Source: Cryptomeria japonica (taxonomy: Eukaryota; Streptophyta; Pinopsida; Cupressales; Cupressaceae). From it: 60,000 bases of DNA. Positions 23,001 through 34,470 of the stretch are shown here, piece by piece. The stretch covers positions 407,017,889-407,077,888 of the forward strand of contig NC_081408.1 of assembly GCF_030272615.1 (NCBI RefSeq), given 5' to 3'. A model generated the notes under the pieces. It saw only the letters and a list, made by a program, of their open reading frames with translations, did no database searches and was not told the DNA's origin. Position numbers and translations under genes: made by a program. Every line of letters starts with the position of its first letter. Position 1 is the first letter of the stretch.

Positions 23001-23948
23001 AAACCCTGACGATTCCTCATAACTCTTGTCTCCTCTCACTTTGCTCTCTCACGCGGATAGATCTTATCAATTCCTCTCCTTCATCTCGAGTGATTTTGGT
23101 AAGTCGGTCTTTATTTGGTTGTAGGGGCATTAATTGTCAGGGGTGCGGTGTCTGCTAATATCCTGCTCTTCTTCCTCCCTATGGGTCCTCTCTTCGTATC
23201 GTTGTAGTATCTGTTGCCCGTGTTGTTCTCGATTTGTTTCCTCCCATTGGTCTTGCAATTCAATTAAGTTCCATGCCAACAACCTTGGGACTCTTCCTAG
23301 AAGATCGAAGACCGTAGGGTTCAGTGTGAGTTCGTCACGTACCATGTCTTCAGGGACTGCTCACTACTGAGCTTCCCTCTGCACATACTAAGTGACCAAA
23401 ACTTCCCACAGATCTACCAAGTCTTCCGTCAATCGTGCTTATTCCTATGTTACCACTTCTTCTTTGTCACTTTCGGTTATATGTACTTTCTATTCGAATG
23501 GTCAGCCTATTACACGTGCATATCGCCTTCTGTCATACTAATCTCTAAGTTCGTATTGGCAACAGTGCCAAAATGTTTACTCCTTAATGGAATCACTTTA
23601 ACTTACTAGAAACAACAAAATATAGAGCATAACAGAACTTGATAGCAAAAGATATTCAACACATGATATGGCCAAAATGACATTCCTTTATTCATAGGTG
23701 TAATGTTTGACATCATCACTATCTCCTTGTTCTCGATACAACAACAATATAAATAGTACAGGACAATTGGTTAAGACTGCCAACCGTCGGCAATTGACAC
23801 AACTCTTGGGAACTAATCACACTGCCATTATTAACAAAACATAAACAAAGTATTCTTAATTCCTAGTGGCATATTTCCCATCTACATCATTACATTTCAT
23901 CAAGGGTCAAGTTTGCTAGAAGTAACTTGGAGTCGAGTGCATAAACCA
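23001..23948 (-). mobile_element. minus-strand gypsy remnant: gag-like fragment and PBS-like site
   Basis: On the minus strand TTTGGCACTGTTGCCA (23557-23572) lies next to a possible LTR end (TGTTTACTCC on the plus strand from 23574). It resembles the tRNA-Asp-type site TGGCGCCGTTGCC of plant gypsy elements, with two changes. Downstream on the minus strand is a short open segment (23345-23130) rich in Glu/Arg/Gln, like the start of a gag. Weak but coherent. Confidence 0.35.
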
Positions 23949-24457
23949 TGTTGGTGTAAATAATTATTCATCATGGATATTATTACACTATACTTAAGTT
24001 TACTTAGGTACATGCATTTAATAGTAGTTTGGGTATGAGACACTTCGGTGTTTGTGCCACATTGGGATAGTGTGTGTAGGAGAATTTCCACCTTTTATGG
24101 TGTTGATCTTGTTACTACTTTATCATATCCACTTATTATGGAGTGACAATTCCACCTTCGGTGGGTGATCCACCTCATGTGGAATATTATATTGTTTCTC
24201 CTACCTACCCACACTTATTTCCTACTTACCCTTGTTTCTTATTGAGCCACATGTCGTGTTTGTGTGCTCACATATCCCTAGCCTTGCCTATATAAGCAGG
24301 CTCATCTACATTGTTTGTACGGACACAACGACAATATCAATTGATGATCCAGTTGATCAGTATTTTCTCTTGATAGAATACAGTTTATTTCTATCATCTA
24401 TTTTGTTCTCTCTTATTTGTGCTTTCCATTGCCTCTTGATCTTGGCAAAATCTCACA
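23949..24457 (+). repeat. solo LTR, TSD AACCA
   Basis: 509 bp from TGTTGGTGTAAATAATT to AAATCTCACA, flanked by AACCA at 23944-23948 and 24458-24462. TATA box CTATATAAG at 24288-24296. It has the look of a plant copia-type LTR. There is no internal region, so it is a product of LTR-LTR recombination. Confidence 0.85.
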
Positions 24458-24462
24458 AACCA

Positions 24463-24774
24463 AACTTGGATGTTTGGGATATTTTGTCAATGCAGGGTTT
24501 GATGTATTTTCTAGAAAGCTGCTACTCCTTCCCATACTAATCTTTTTAGCACCAAAAATCAAATACAACTTCATTTTTCCTAATAAATACCAGCTCTATC
24601 ACATTTCTATTCTTGTCGACCAATAATATTGAAGGAATATTTTACTTCAGTTTGTTTCAATTGTTGATGTCCTTATCTAATATTCATGCATTTCTCTGTA
24701 ATTCTGAATAACATTTCATTCACTTGCAAACTGAGACCATTCATAAAACACAAGTGAGCAAATCATTTGACAAA
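24463..24774. other. unassigned spacer between two solo LTRs
   Basis: Host sequence between the two solo LTR insertions; continuous in origin with the region left of 23944. AT-rich, no coding sequence or repeat recognised. Confidence 0.5.
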
Positions 24775-24779
24775 TCTAC

Positions 24780-26448
24780 TGTAATATCCCCTGCTGATAT
24801 ATATCTGAATGTGTAGGGAATATTGTCAAACGACTGTCTGATAACCTGCTGTTCTGGGTTTCAGACTGTATAACCTGCGTGTTATGCGGCTTTGGACAGC
24901 TGTATAATCTTGTGTGTTATGCAGTTTTCTACTGATTCTAAACTTCAGACTGATATTCCTTGTATTTGACACCGATACAAATTTAATTGCAAGAGATTTC
25001 AATCAAATGACTCAATGCAAAAAGACTCTTTGATAATCGCAATGCATATATGTTTTACCAATGACCAATGTGTCTTAAATTTTAATAATCAAGAGACATT
25101 TCTTCAAACATTTGGCATACAACTGATATCAGTATACTAAATCAGACCTGCAACTTATTCCATCAATTATGTGACACAAATATGACTCCAAACTGACTTA
25201 TTGTTGAATGCAATTCAAATACAAACTCAGATTTGAATTCTATATATATATATATGTTCAGATCGTACCATCTAGAACATTATTGTGGACGACAAAATGA
25301 CAATAGAACTAAGACAAGAACCTGCCTATAGAGTTGGTCCAAAAGGTTGCTGAAGAAGCAAGCAATATCAGTGAGATGCAATCCCTCTTGAGCCCAAATT
25401 ATGTCCTCTCCAAATCGCCCCTGTTTCCTGACTGCTTCAGACTGTAAAAGATAATATGCTGCTGCTGAACCCTCTTTCCGTCGCTAAAAAGAATCAATAC
25501 CATCATAGGAAGGAGGCGCTACAGTCAGAAGGTAAAGTCGTAGCATTTAGGGGACTCCATGTGCAAAATCGTGGTTTGCAGTAGATGAAATCTCCGATGC
25601 AGATCAGAACACTTTAAATTCCCTTACCAGCTCCAAAAACCATCAATGGCACCCTAGGAGTGGAGCACTCCAATTAGGTAGGGAAATTCCTGCACCCAAG
25701 TGTTGGTATGAACAAAATCGTGGGGCTGTTAGGTCTTATCGAACTTAATATCAGACCTGGTAATGTGCCTGAAACCTTCCCCAAATTCACTTCAAATGCT
25801 CAATGGAATCACCTATTCCTCCTCAATATATGGATGTAAGTATGAACCAAATCGTGGCTCTTCCCCAATCTGATATAAAAATCTGAGAACTGCTAAGGAA
25901 GGAACTCGATGGATTGAAGATAAAATCAGCTCCAAATATCTAAAATGTTGAAGACACCTGATGCCTAGTTGCCTCCAATTCAAACCCAAGCAAAATCGGC
26001 CCTTGGCCACCAATGAAGCTCAAATGAGATGACTGAAGTATCACCTCCTCAAATGCAACCCTTCAAGAGATCGTTCACTCCCTCAGTTATGCTATCAATG
26101 GGAGTTTTCGTTCCCAAAGACAAAAGATCTGCAGAAACCCCTTGGCTCCACAAAACCCAATCAAACAAATATCAATTCCTGGCTGCCTTGACGCTCAACT
26201 AGATCTCCTTTTATACTCTTTTAAGTCCATCTCTAGAAGCTTCTAGAAATAATATTAAAATAAGTCACTTTATTAAATTAATTAAATATAAAGTCACCTT
26301 TTAATTTTAATTTATTTGATAATTTTATAAATAATTAACTTAATCTTATTAATTAAAATAATTAATTAAGCTATTCTTAAGAAATATCAATAATTAGGAC
26401 AACTTAATTAATTAATTATTCTTCCTCCAAAAAAAAGGGGACATTACA
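24780..26448 (-). repeat. solo LTR, minus orientation, TSD TCTAC
   Basis: 1,669 bp. On the minus strand it starts TGTAATGTCCCC and ends GGGGATATTACA, and it is flanked by TCTAC at 24775-24779 and 26449-26453. The orientation comes from a TATA box on the minus strand (TATAAAAGGAG, about 26206-26216) 0.23 kb from the start. The left third of the plus strand carries an (AT)n run at 25241-25255. No internal region is present. Confidence 0.85.
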
Positions 26449-26453
26449 TCTAC

Positions 26454-27485
26454 ACGGTAGTAAGAGTAGAAAATTTGGGCAAGGTACAGTAGGGGATTTT
26501 GCACTCAGTGAGGTCCATGTATGCAATCCCATTGCCTAACACAATCTTGGGCAACAGGGAAAATAGTCTACTCAACCAAAAATCATAATCCTCGGCATAT
26601 CGCCTCACGTTGACCTGGAACTCAAGCGGATCGATACCTGAAAAGTAGCTGGTATAGAAGATGACAACACTATCAATCTTGAAACTAGCTATCCAAGGAA
26701 TGCCTTTGCGATCATAAACTAACAACACATCATCGACACTTAATCTCCAAGTGTTAAAGGGGTGATTCCGAACACACCAACATACCCAACCCACTACATT
26801 CATCAAAGTATAATCGGAAGATATACATAGTAACACCATGAAATGATTGCAATAACCATCACTCAGCAAGGTGGAAGTAAAAAATAACTAAACTGTACTT
26901 GGAAAAACTCTCACAACCAGCTGCCCTAAAGCTTGCAAAAGCTCAAAATCTATTTGCTCGTCAATGGAAGTGGCCATAATCAGTGCATAAATGCAAGGGA
27001 AGAACTAACAATATGAAATACCTCTGAAAACATAGGATATGTGAGCATGAAAATAGCTGAAAAGTCTGCTACTATGACTAGATCATCTCTGCCAATCAAC
27101 CCCAACCACAAAATACTACACTATTGGACAGGGATTGCATACCAACTCATTTATGTGCCAAGAACTGAAGTCCTATGTAGGACGATTGGAAAGTGGATAG
27201 CGGTAATAACTCGGGAATTTTGTCCACAACTCCAATCCTAAGTCAACATATCATAGCTAGAAACTTCACTTGGGTGCCAAATCTTGTGATTATCATCAAT
27301 CACATAACTGAATTTGGCAAGTGCTCCATCATCCACCTCAAAAAGTGGATTATCAAATGATATATCAGCGTCCAACTTGAACAATGGATTATCAATCAAA
27401 TGATTATTATTATAATCCTTATGCTCCACCCTAACCTCCTGCTGCTCCAAACATACCCTTTCTTATATAATGGGACAATGTAATA
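26454..27485 (-). pseudogene. minus-strand ORF remnant (part of a split unknown ORF)
   Basis: Open segments at 26869-26450 and 27450-27238. They lie between the solo LTR (24780-26448) and the 16.5-kb element inserted at 27491, so this is host sequence of both insertions; the other part lies at 43956-44550. The 139-codon piece has PLEFQVNVRRYAEDYDFWLS and many aromatic residues. The other has an internal near-repeat (DNPLFKLD, DNPLFEVD). I recognise neither; probably another retroelement protein. Confidence 0.35.
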
Positions 27486-27490
27486 GATAG

Positions 27491-28383
27491 TGTTGGTGAT
27501 TGAGACTCATTTGATTGGTTTCAATATGTTGTCATTGATGGCAACATGTTCCGGATTTCATATTTGGTTTGGTTGTTTACCGGCAGACATTTCACCGGCA
27601 CTGACACTGGCACCGACATATCTTCACCAATAGGAGGAATTCTATAGGTACCGGCATTGCAGGCCGACATAACTTCATCGAGATACCAGTATAGGAGGCC
27701 GACATCATTTGGGAGATCCGACAATCGGCAATTGATTTTGATATTTATTTATATATGTAATTGAGTCGACTTGTATATTCATTTTGTAATTATCTATGTA
27801 AGCTGACATAAGGCATGAAGGATTGTAAAGGTATATAGGTCAATTGATTAGATCATTTTGTGATATGATATGATGTAATGTAATATGAGTGAGAGAGAGA
27901 TAATTGTAATGCGAGGAATGTTGATTATGTAAGAGGTTATTCCGGTAAGGGTTTAGGGTATCAAAACCGGAACAAATAGAGCTTGAACCGGAACTCAATC
28001 AGGCATAGTAGATGCATTTTATGAGTTCAGTTTTATGTTTTCTTATTCAGAAGTAACTGTAGTCAGTGAGACTCCTTTGTGATGAGCAGTGTGCTCTAGG
28101 CTGTAAGCCTTCCTGCAAGTGCAAGCCCCCATATTATGTAATATCTTTTTATATGGTGAGTGGATTGATATTGTGGGTCACAACCACCGTGGTTTTTCCA
28201 CGTATAATTTTTTGTGTTATGGTATTCATTTGTGTGATTGGCTTATTGATTGCTTTACTTCTTTCAATCTTATATGTACCAGTTTACTGATTGGTGAATG
28301 CATGTTATAATAAGGTTAAAATTGAACATATAGGTAGAACACTGATTCACCCCCCCCCCTCTCAGTGTTCTTGGATTCCAACA
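27491..28383 (+). repeat. 5' LTR of the 16.5-kb element
   Basis: 893 bp, TGTTGGTGATTG to GGATTCCAACA. It contains (GA)n near 27892-27900 and a C-run at 28350-28359 just before the end. Paired with 43047-43950. Confidence 0.9.
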
Positions 28384-28385
28384 AT

Positions 28386-28396
28386 TGGTATCAGAG
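28386..28396 (+). promoter_or_regulatory. primer-binding site
   Basis: TGGTATCAGAG two bases after the LTR end; initiator tRNA-Met type. Confidence 0.8.
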
Positions 28397-28451
28397 ATTT
28401 GTGCCTCGGAGGAAGTTTAACTACTTGAGGGAGATCTTGAATCCGGAATCC

Positions 28452-29574
28452 ATGGATATGAGTTTGGAGAGACAACTTGAGGTAGCACTTGAAGATTATG
28501 ATGCTGAAAGGATGAAGAACTTGAAGCTACAAGATGAATTGAATTCTGCTTTGGAATTCATTCTTATCCTATAGGAGAGGCTGCCATCTTTTCAAGCTAG
28601 GAGGAAGGAACTTTTGCAAAATCAGGATAATGAAGAGAAGGACGCCCTTAATGAAAGATGTCAGAAGCCGAGTCAGGAGAACATGGTCATGAGGAATGAA
28701 ATGCAAGCCCTAACTATGAGGATGTCGAAAGATGAATGAAGACCGAAAGATGAATGAAGAAAATCTTGGGAGATTTTTGAAAGATAGATCTGAAGAATGC
28801 ATCCGGTTGGTTCATGAAAATGATATGTTAAGAACAGATTTAGTGCAATCACAAAGTAATGAACAAGAACTTGAGAGACAAATGATAATTCTGAGAGATT
28901 ATCTGACTATTGCAAGTGAGTACAAGGACAAATTCAAGGTTACTTCAGCACAACTTGATGAATTATTGAAAAGTCAAAGACAGAATGGAGATTCCAGTGG
29001 ACTTGGATTTGAACAAGGTCAGAGCTCCGGTACTGCAAATGAAGATCAAAACGAGAAGGCATCGGTAAGGCAGCTTAATGCTTACAAATTTAATGGTAGA
29101 TGCTTTGTTTGTAATAAATTTGGTCACATGGCTAGGCAATGTAGAAATAGAGCAAATTAGAACTATAATTCTGCTCCGGGTCAATGGTCTAAATGCAATA
29201 AGTATGGTCATAAGACAAAAGATTGTAGAATGAATGTAAAATGCTATGCATGTGGAAAATTTGGACATATGGCTAATCAGTGCAGGTCAAGCAATTATAC
29301 CGGTTTTAGCAAAGCAATTCAAAAGAACAATGTTACATGCTATGCATGCAACAAGATTGGACACATAGCTAAGTTTTGTAGAAGCAAAAATCCACCGGTT
29401 AACAATGATGGATCAAATGACAAAGGTAAAGAGAAGGTCAATGAAATCTGGCAAGATCATATCAAGAAATGGGTCAGGAAGTCAGATGATCAATCAGCAG
29501 ATGGGAATGCTCCGGTTACTCAACCGACAAAGGAGGTTGCTCCTGCACCTGCAGGAAGCTCATCCGGTAACTGA
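28452..29574 (+). pseudogene. gag-like protein with CCHC zinc knuckles
   Basis: Start at ATG 28452 (MDMSLERQLEVALEDYD), followed by a coiled coil to about 28980, then four zinc-knuckle units: CFVCNKFGHMARQC (from 29102), a second whose first Cys is Trp (WSKCNKYGHKTKDC), CYACGKFGHMANQC and CYACNKIGHIAKFC (to about 29380). CX2CX4HX4C knuckles bind RNA in retroviral and retrotransposon nucleocapsids, so this is the packaging protein. Damage: TAG at 28572-28574, an 18-bp tandem duplication near 28725-28760 that shifts the frame, and TAG at 29158-29160. Stop at 29572. Confidence 0.75.
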
Positions 29575-29940
29575 GGCAGATGCCTTAGGGGTAGGCAAAA
29601 TTCATGAAAATAATGCATATGCCCTGGGAAGAGGTTCTGAAGATGTTCTAGACATTGGAAATGCTTATCCGACATGGAGATATTCGACTGAGATTCAGTA
29701 TCTTTCACCGGAAGTCATTCATATCAATGACGGATTAGGGTTTCTTGGAGGTTAAAAGGTTGAATCCACTTCATTTCTGATCACCTTGCATTCAAAGCGA
29801 TTAAGAGCGATTCAGAGTGAGTCTAAGGCGATTCAGTGCGATCCGATATCTTCTTCAACGATTTCACCAATGATCGGAAGAGTTCTTTAGGGTTTCACCG
29901 GCAACTATTTCTCGGGTACTTATCGATATTATCTTTCATC

Positions 29941-32530
29941 ATGGAAGCGGGATCATCCTTTGCACCTACTTTTATTGCAAATCCCACTGTTGTTGAGGTT
30001 AAGGATCGTCCTAGGCCGACTTTCAAACAATGTCCGCATATTGCCACCTTGGATGATTCGGTTGGCCCTTTTTCCCATGTCCCGGAAGGAGTTGTATATG
30101 TGGAAGATGTCAGAGCATACATTCACTGCCACATTGAGGATTTGGGTACTAGTGATATCAAGAGCATGTATATGAGCGAGTTGATGGGAGACTCCAGAAA
30201 GATCAAGCCCAAGTACAAGCACATTGACGATCTAGGGTTTACTGGCATTATGGATATTCCTAAATTTGAGGATGAGATTGTCAGATATGTTTTGAGTAGA
30301 GTGCATGCAAAATTCATCTGGTTGGACAGACCTTATAAGATCTCGAAGGAGGCCATTAGGGCCATCACTAGTTTGTCGCAGATTGGTCAGCGTCCGGAGA
30401 AGAAGATTTCTAATGATCAGGTTAACAAACTCACCGATGCAACATCGGACCGGCGATCGATGATGGTTAGCACTATCACAGATAGAGACATCAAATTCGG
30501 TAGCATGATTATTAGATACAAGGTAACTCAATCCAATTGTCTTAACTCTGTTTCTAGCTTCTGCATTTATGCCGCACATAAGATCATGAGGGAAAATGAG
30601 AAGTTAGATCTATGTGGATGGATGTTAGATGAGTTGTTAATTAACCTAGGGAAGATCAAAGGAGAGAAGAAGGGGACATTCCGGTATGGAAATCTTATTG
30701 TTTGTTTGATGCTATTTTTCATTAATGAAACTCCCGGTTTTGGGAAGAGATAGTGGGCATTTGATATCCCGGTAGGAAGACAATTGAAACAATCTATTGC
30801 TATATTGGGTAGTCAGCGAGATGATAAGGTTTGGGGTTACTTTAAGGCATTCCAGAGGGCTATGAAATCTAGAGAGAGGGTTCCAAAGTAAATTGTTGAG
30901 AAATACTCAACCGAGATCTACTTTATGGTTAAAAAGGATGAAACCTTGATGGAAGCAGTCAAACCCTAGAAGATATGGATTGAAGAGATGGGTTATGAAG
31001 TTGATGCACAAATTTTGGATGCTTATGCAAAGATGTTAATTGATGCACCTATTGATGAAGCTGAGAAATCTTTTGGTACTGCAAAATAGAAGAAGCAAGA
31101 GGTTCAAATTGAATTTAATCGGAAAAAGAGGGAGAAACAGCAGGGCACGGCCAACAAATTTGTTAAACAAGTTTCCTAGGACATCAAGGCATTAATGGAT
31201 GTTGTTCCGAAAAAAGGAAGGAAGAGGAAAGAGCCTGAAGTTTTTATTGAGCCTATTCCATCAGACTCTGGAACTGAAGATGACACACCCTTAGCATTCA
31301 AGAGAGTATTGAGGAAGAAAAGTGATGAATCTAAGGAGAAAGCAAGGAAGCAACCGGTAAGGAAGGTTACAATCAAGGTACCGGCAAAGAAAAGAGCTCC
31401 AAAGGAAACACCTTCTGCTCCATCCAATACTGGAAGAAGAAAGAAGATGGATTACACAGATCTTGCAATTGTATCCAGTAATGTAACTATTATTCCACCC
31501 AAGACTTGTGCAAAATTGGTAGATGAAATTACTAAGGATAGTATGTTGAAAAATGTGCAATTTTGTTATGAGCATTTAGATGATGATGAGCAAAGAGAAG
31601 TTCAGGAAGCAGTTTTGTTATATTTGGATATATATAAGAAAGCTTTGGTGGAAATTGAGAAGCAAATACCGACACAGCTATATGACAATTTAGATGCTAG
31701 AAGATTATCAGCTATGGAGGAGGACAAGCGGATAAAGATTCAAGAGTTGTTAACTACTTGTGGATCCATTACTCCAAATGAGTTGGATGTGACACTTGAG
31801 TTTGCAGACAGAAAAATATTTCAAAGCAAGCATAGGATAGTTAGTCTTATGTTAGGAAGGGTTAATGAGATAATCACTGAAACCCACAAGGCATGGGTTC
31901 AATTCTTTGCTGAAAACCTTGGTTTCTACACTTCACCGAAGGCTAAAACTGACACTACAGACATCCCGGTTGAAGGGAAAGGCAAAGGTATAATGGGTAC
32001 CTCATCTACAATTTTGAAAGATATTAAGATATTGGATATAGAGCCCCCGGTAGAATCTAATTTATAGGACACAGAGGTGATACAGGCAAATGTTGAGATA
32101 TCGGCAGATTCAAAGAGTGTACAAGTTACAAATGTTGAGGACAATAGTCCTTTGGATCAAAATGTACAGGTTGAGGTCATAGTTCATAAGGAGGAACCGG
32201 CAGTAACTGATACTGCACCAAGTGGTGAAGCCACCGGTGCAAAAGAGGAAGTTATAAAAGTTAATAAACCATTAGAGGAGAAGAAAGAGGAATCCGACAG
32301 GGAACCGGTAGCGAGCACTTCATTGTTGTCAATTGACACCTCACAGGTAGAGCAGAAAAGCATAACCGAGATGAGTTCTACTGAGCTCATGATGATGGCT
32401 GCATAGAAGATGATGAAGGAAGGATTTGTGGACCAAGGAATTATTGATCAATCAATCCCAATTTTGCATAGACTTGTCCCAGAGTGCCATTTTGACAAAG
32501 GAGAAAGGCCATCCAACAAACTTAAAATAA
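29941..32530 (+). pseudogene. second ORF of the 16.5-kb element, N-terminal and middle part
   Basis: ATG 29941 (MEAGSSFAP). One frame runs ~2.5 kb without a frameshift but is cut by seven stops: TAG at 30751, 30967, 31087, 31177, 32065 and 32404, and TAA at 30889. The N-terminal ~270 residues (with YKISKEAIRAITSLSQIG and WMLDELLINLGKIK) resemble in layout the plant mobile-domain/Athila-ORF1-like proteins of plant retroelements (low certainty). They are followed by a basic stretch (KKGRKRKEPEVF), a helical region (31440-31915) and an acidic Thr/Pro-rich tail. The ORF is split by inserted DNA and ends at 42791. No enzyme motif. Confidence 0.65.
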
Positions 32531-33407
32531 TTGTTACTGAATTTTCATATTGATTGCAATTTAGTGGAAAATTCAAGTGCCAGGCATAAGGTACATTTAA
32601 AAAAAAAAAAAGCCTTGATTATGGTATTCAGTTTCCTTTTAAAAGATTACATCTACATGGATAAAATTTTAGATCTTTCAATTGTTTTCAACGAAATAAT
32701 TTTTCATCTTTTATACAATTGGAAAGATTAAGAGAAAGTAATCTACTGATTAAATGTTTCCCTCACACAAGACTGTGAGAGTGATCTTTATTTTCCTATG
32801 CAAAGGAGAAATGCAAAACTAAATAATACAAATGCATAGAAAAGATGAGAAGGGAACCAGCAATTGCCTAGGGGTATATGGCTGGCATAAATCTGTTTCT
32901 GCTGGTGTAGGTCTGCACCCCCGGTGTCTCTTAGCCTCCAATTGTCTCCTGGTCCTGAAAAAGTGAAAAGAAGTATGTGTTAGATCCAAGGGATCCAAGC
33001 AATGATTGATTAGCTCCTAATCATGCCTATGCATTTATACTATTCAATCATGATCCTTATTTGAATAGGAAAATAAGCATCAAAAAACAGAAAAGAAAGA
33101 TCATTCTCATTGCATTGGAGAATCAATGTTTTTCTAACAAAGTTTGCTTAATGTGCAGAAACAGGTTAAATAGAAAAAATTGCAGATTTCAGATTTCATG
33201 CATGAGTGGGATTAAATGAGGCTCCCACAAGGGTTGAGCCCAGCTCATAGAATCTATATGACTGTTCAGAGAAGAATGTGCACAAGGGTGCTTCTAGTTT
33301 CATTCCCTGATGATCAAAAGACAATCTAATATCATAATAATGAGTGCTAAGGTGCAGATTTAAATTCATAGTGCAATGCATATTTTCACAGTAAAACCTG
33401 AAACATG
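32531..33407. other. inserted segment left of element B
   Basis: Non-coding by inspection. It has an A13 run at 32598-32610 and a minus-strand TATA-like TATAAATGC near 33030-33040. It belongs to material inserted into the 16.5-kb element before or together with B, whose left TSD (ACATG) ends at 33407. Origin not recognised. Confidence 0.4.
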
Positions 33408-33719
33408 TGTTGGTTGAAAATTTTGTACACTTGGGGAAATATACAAAATTGTGGTTTCAACCACAGCACACGAGTAAAAACTCTCCTAATTAAGGGAAGG
33501 CTCCCCCTATCTAGCTACAACTTGGAAAATAAAATAGGATGGGACAGCAATCTTTCTTCTTTTTTCAAGAAAGATAATATCCTTTTCTCTTCACAGAAAA
33601 GGATAGCGATTGAATAACAACAGTAACCACTTTCAAGTGAAATAAGAGAAAGGAAATGAAGTTTCCTGAAAGCGCAAAGACTTCTGTCACTTCCTTCGGG
33701 ACGGGACAGCAATATCAAG

Positions 33720-34131
33720 CTCAAAGACTTGACTATTGGAAGTCCTATCTACCCTTTGCTATACTAAATTTTACAATGAATAAAAGACAACAGCTCAAAG
33801 ACTGGAATAATTTATTCTTTTAACACAAAGATGAGAACTAATGCAAGCTCAAAGACTTGCTGCTATTTCTTATCAAACAATAATTTTTCCTCAAGAATAG
33901 ACGCAAGCTCAAAGACTTGCTGCTCCTTCTAGAGATTTCCTATTTTAATTAATCTTCTCTACTTGCAGCTCAAAGACTTCAAATCAGATTGGACTAAGCT
34001 CCTTTAGAAACACTTGGCATAGAAGAAATAAAAGATTCAAACTCAAACATGTAGCTCAAAGACTCAAAACTTGAGTAATCCTTCTTTATTATTCTTCAAA
34101 AACTTTCAATCCACATACATAAGCTCAAAGA
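33720..34131 (-). repeat. array of seven small fixed-loop hairpins in the tail of B
   Basis: The 8-mer CTCAAAGA (minus strand TCTTTGAG) recurs at 33720, 33794, 33848, 33908, 33969, 34055 and 34124. On the minus strand it is flanked by complementary short arms that differ: TCAAG/CTTGA (33720), CAG/CTG (33794), GCAAG/CTTGC (33848, 33908), AAG/CTT (34124). Two units have poor arms. Element C has the homologous array at 55559-56035. Confidence 0.7.
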
Positions 34132-34203
34132 CTTCTTGCTGTAAATTTGGCAGAGTTTTTGCTTGCTTTCCCAAAAAATAAAGATTACAAAGGACCCTCT
34201 CTT

Positions 34204-34212
34204 CTATTTATA
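34204..34212 (-). promoter_or_regulatory. TATA box downstream of the B ORF
   Basis: TATAAATAG on the minus strand, in the context TCCTCTCCTATAAATAGAAG. Element C has CTCCTATACATACACG at the matching place (55489-55504). It would transcribe only the last 0.8 kb of B, as expected for an LTR promoter, unless another copy lies downstream. Confidence 0.65.
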
Positions 34213-34453
34213 GGAGAGGAGCCTTGAGAAAAAGGTGGGAGGATGTTAACTAACTTGAGAAATTCCCTCAACCACCAAGACCTATTCAACAACTAATTAT
34301 GACTTCATTAACTAACTAAGACTTATTCTAACTACTGTCCTAATTGGACACAACTTGTAGTTGCCTTGCCAGTAATTACAAAAATGCAGGTGATGACAAC
34401 TTGCCGAAAGGGAAACTACAATTCTGAAATTACAATTTTTAAAAATTTACAAC

Positions 34454-34470
34454 AAGTGTTAAAAACACTT
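34454..34470. other. palindrome at the ORF end (B)
   Basis: Stems AAGTGTT and AACACTT around a 3-base centre, overlapping the TAA stop of the B frame (34469-34471). Confidence 0.65.
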
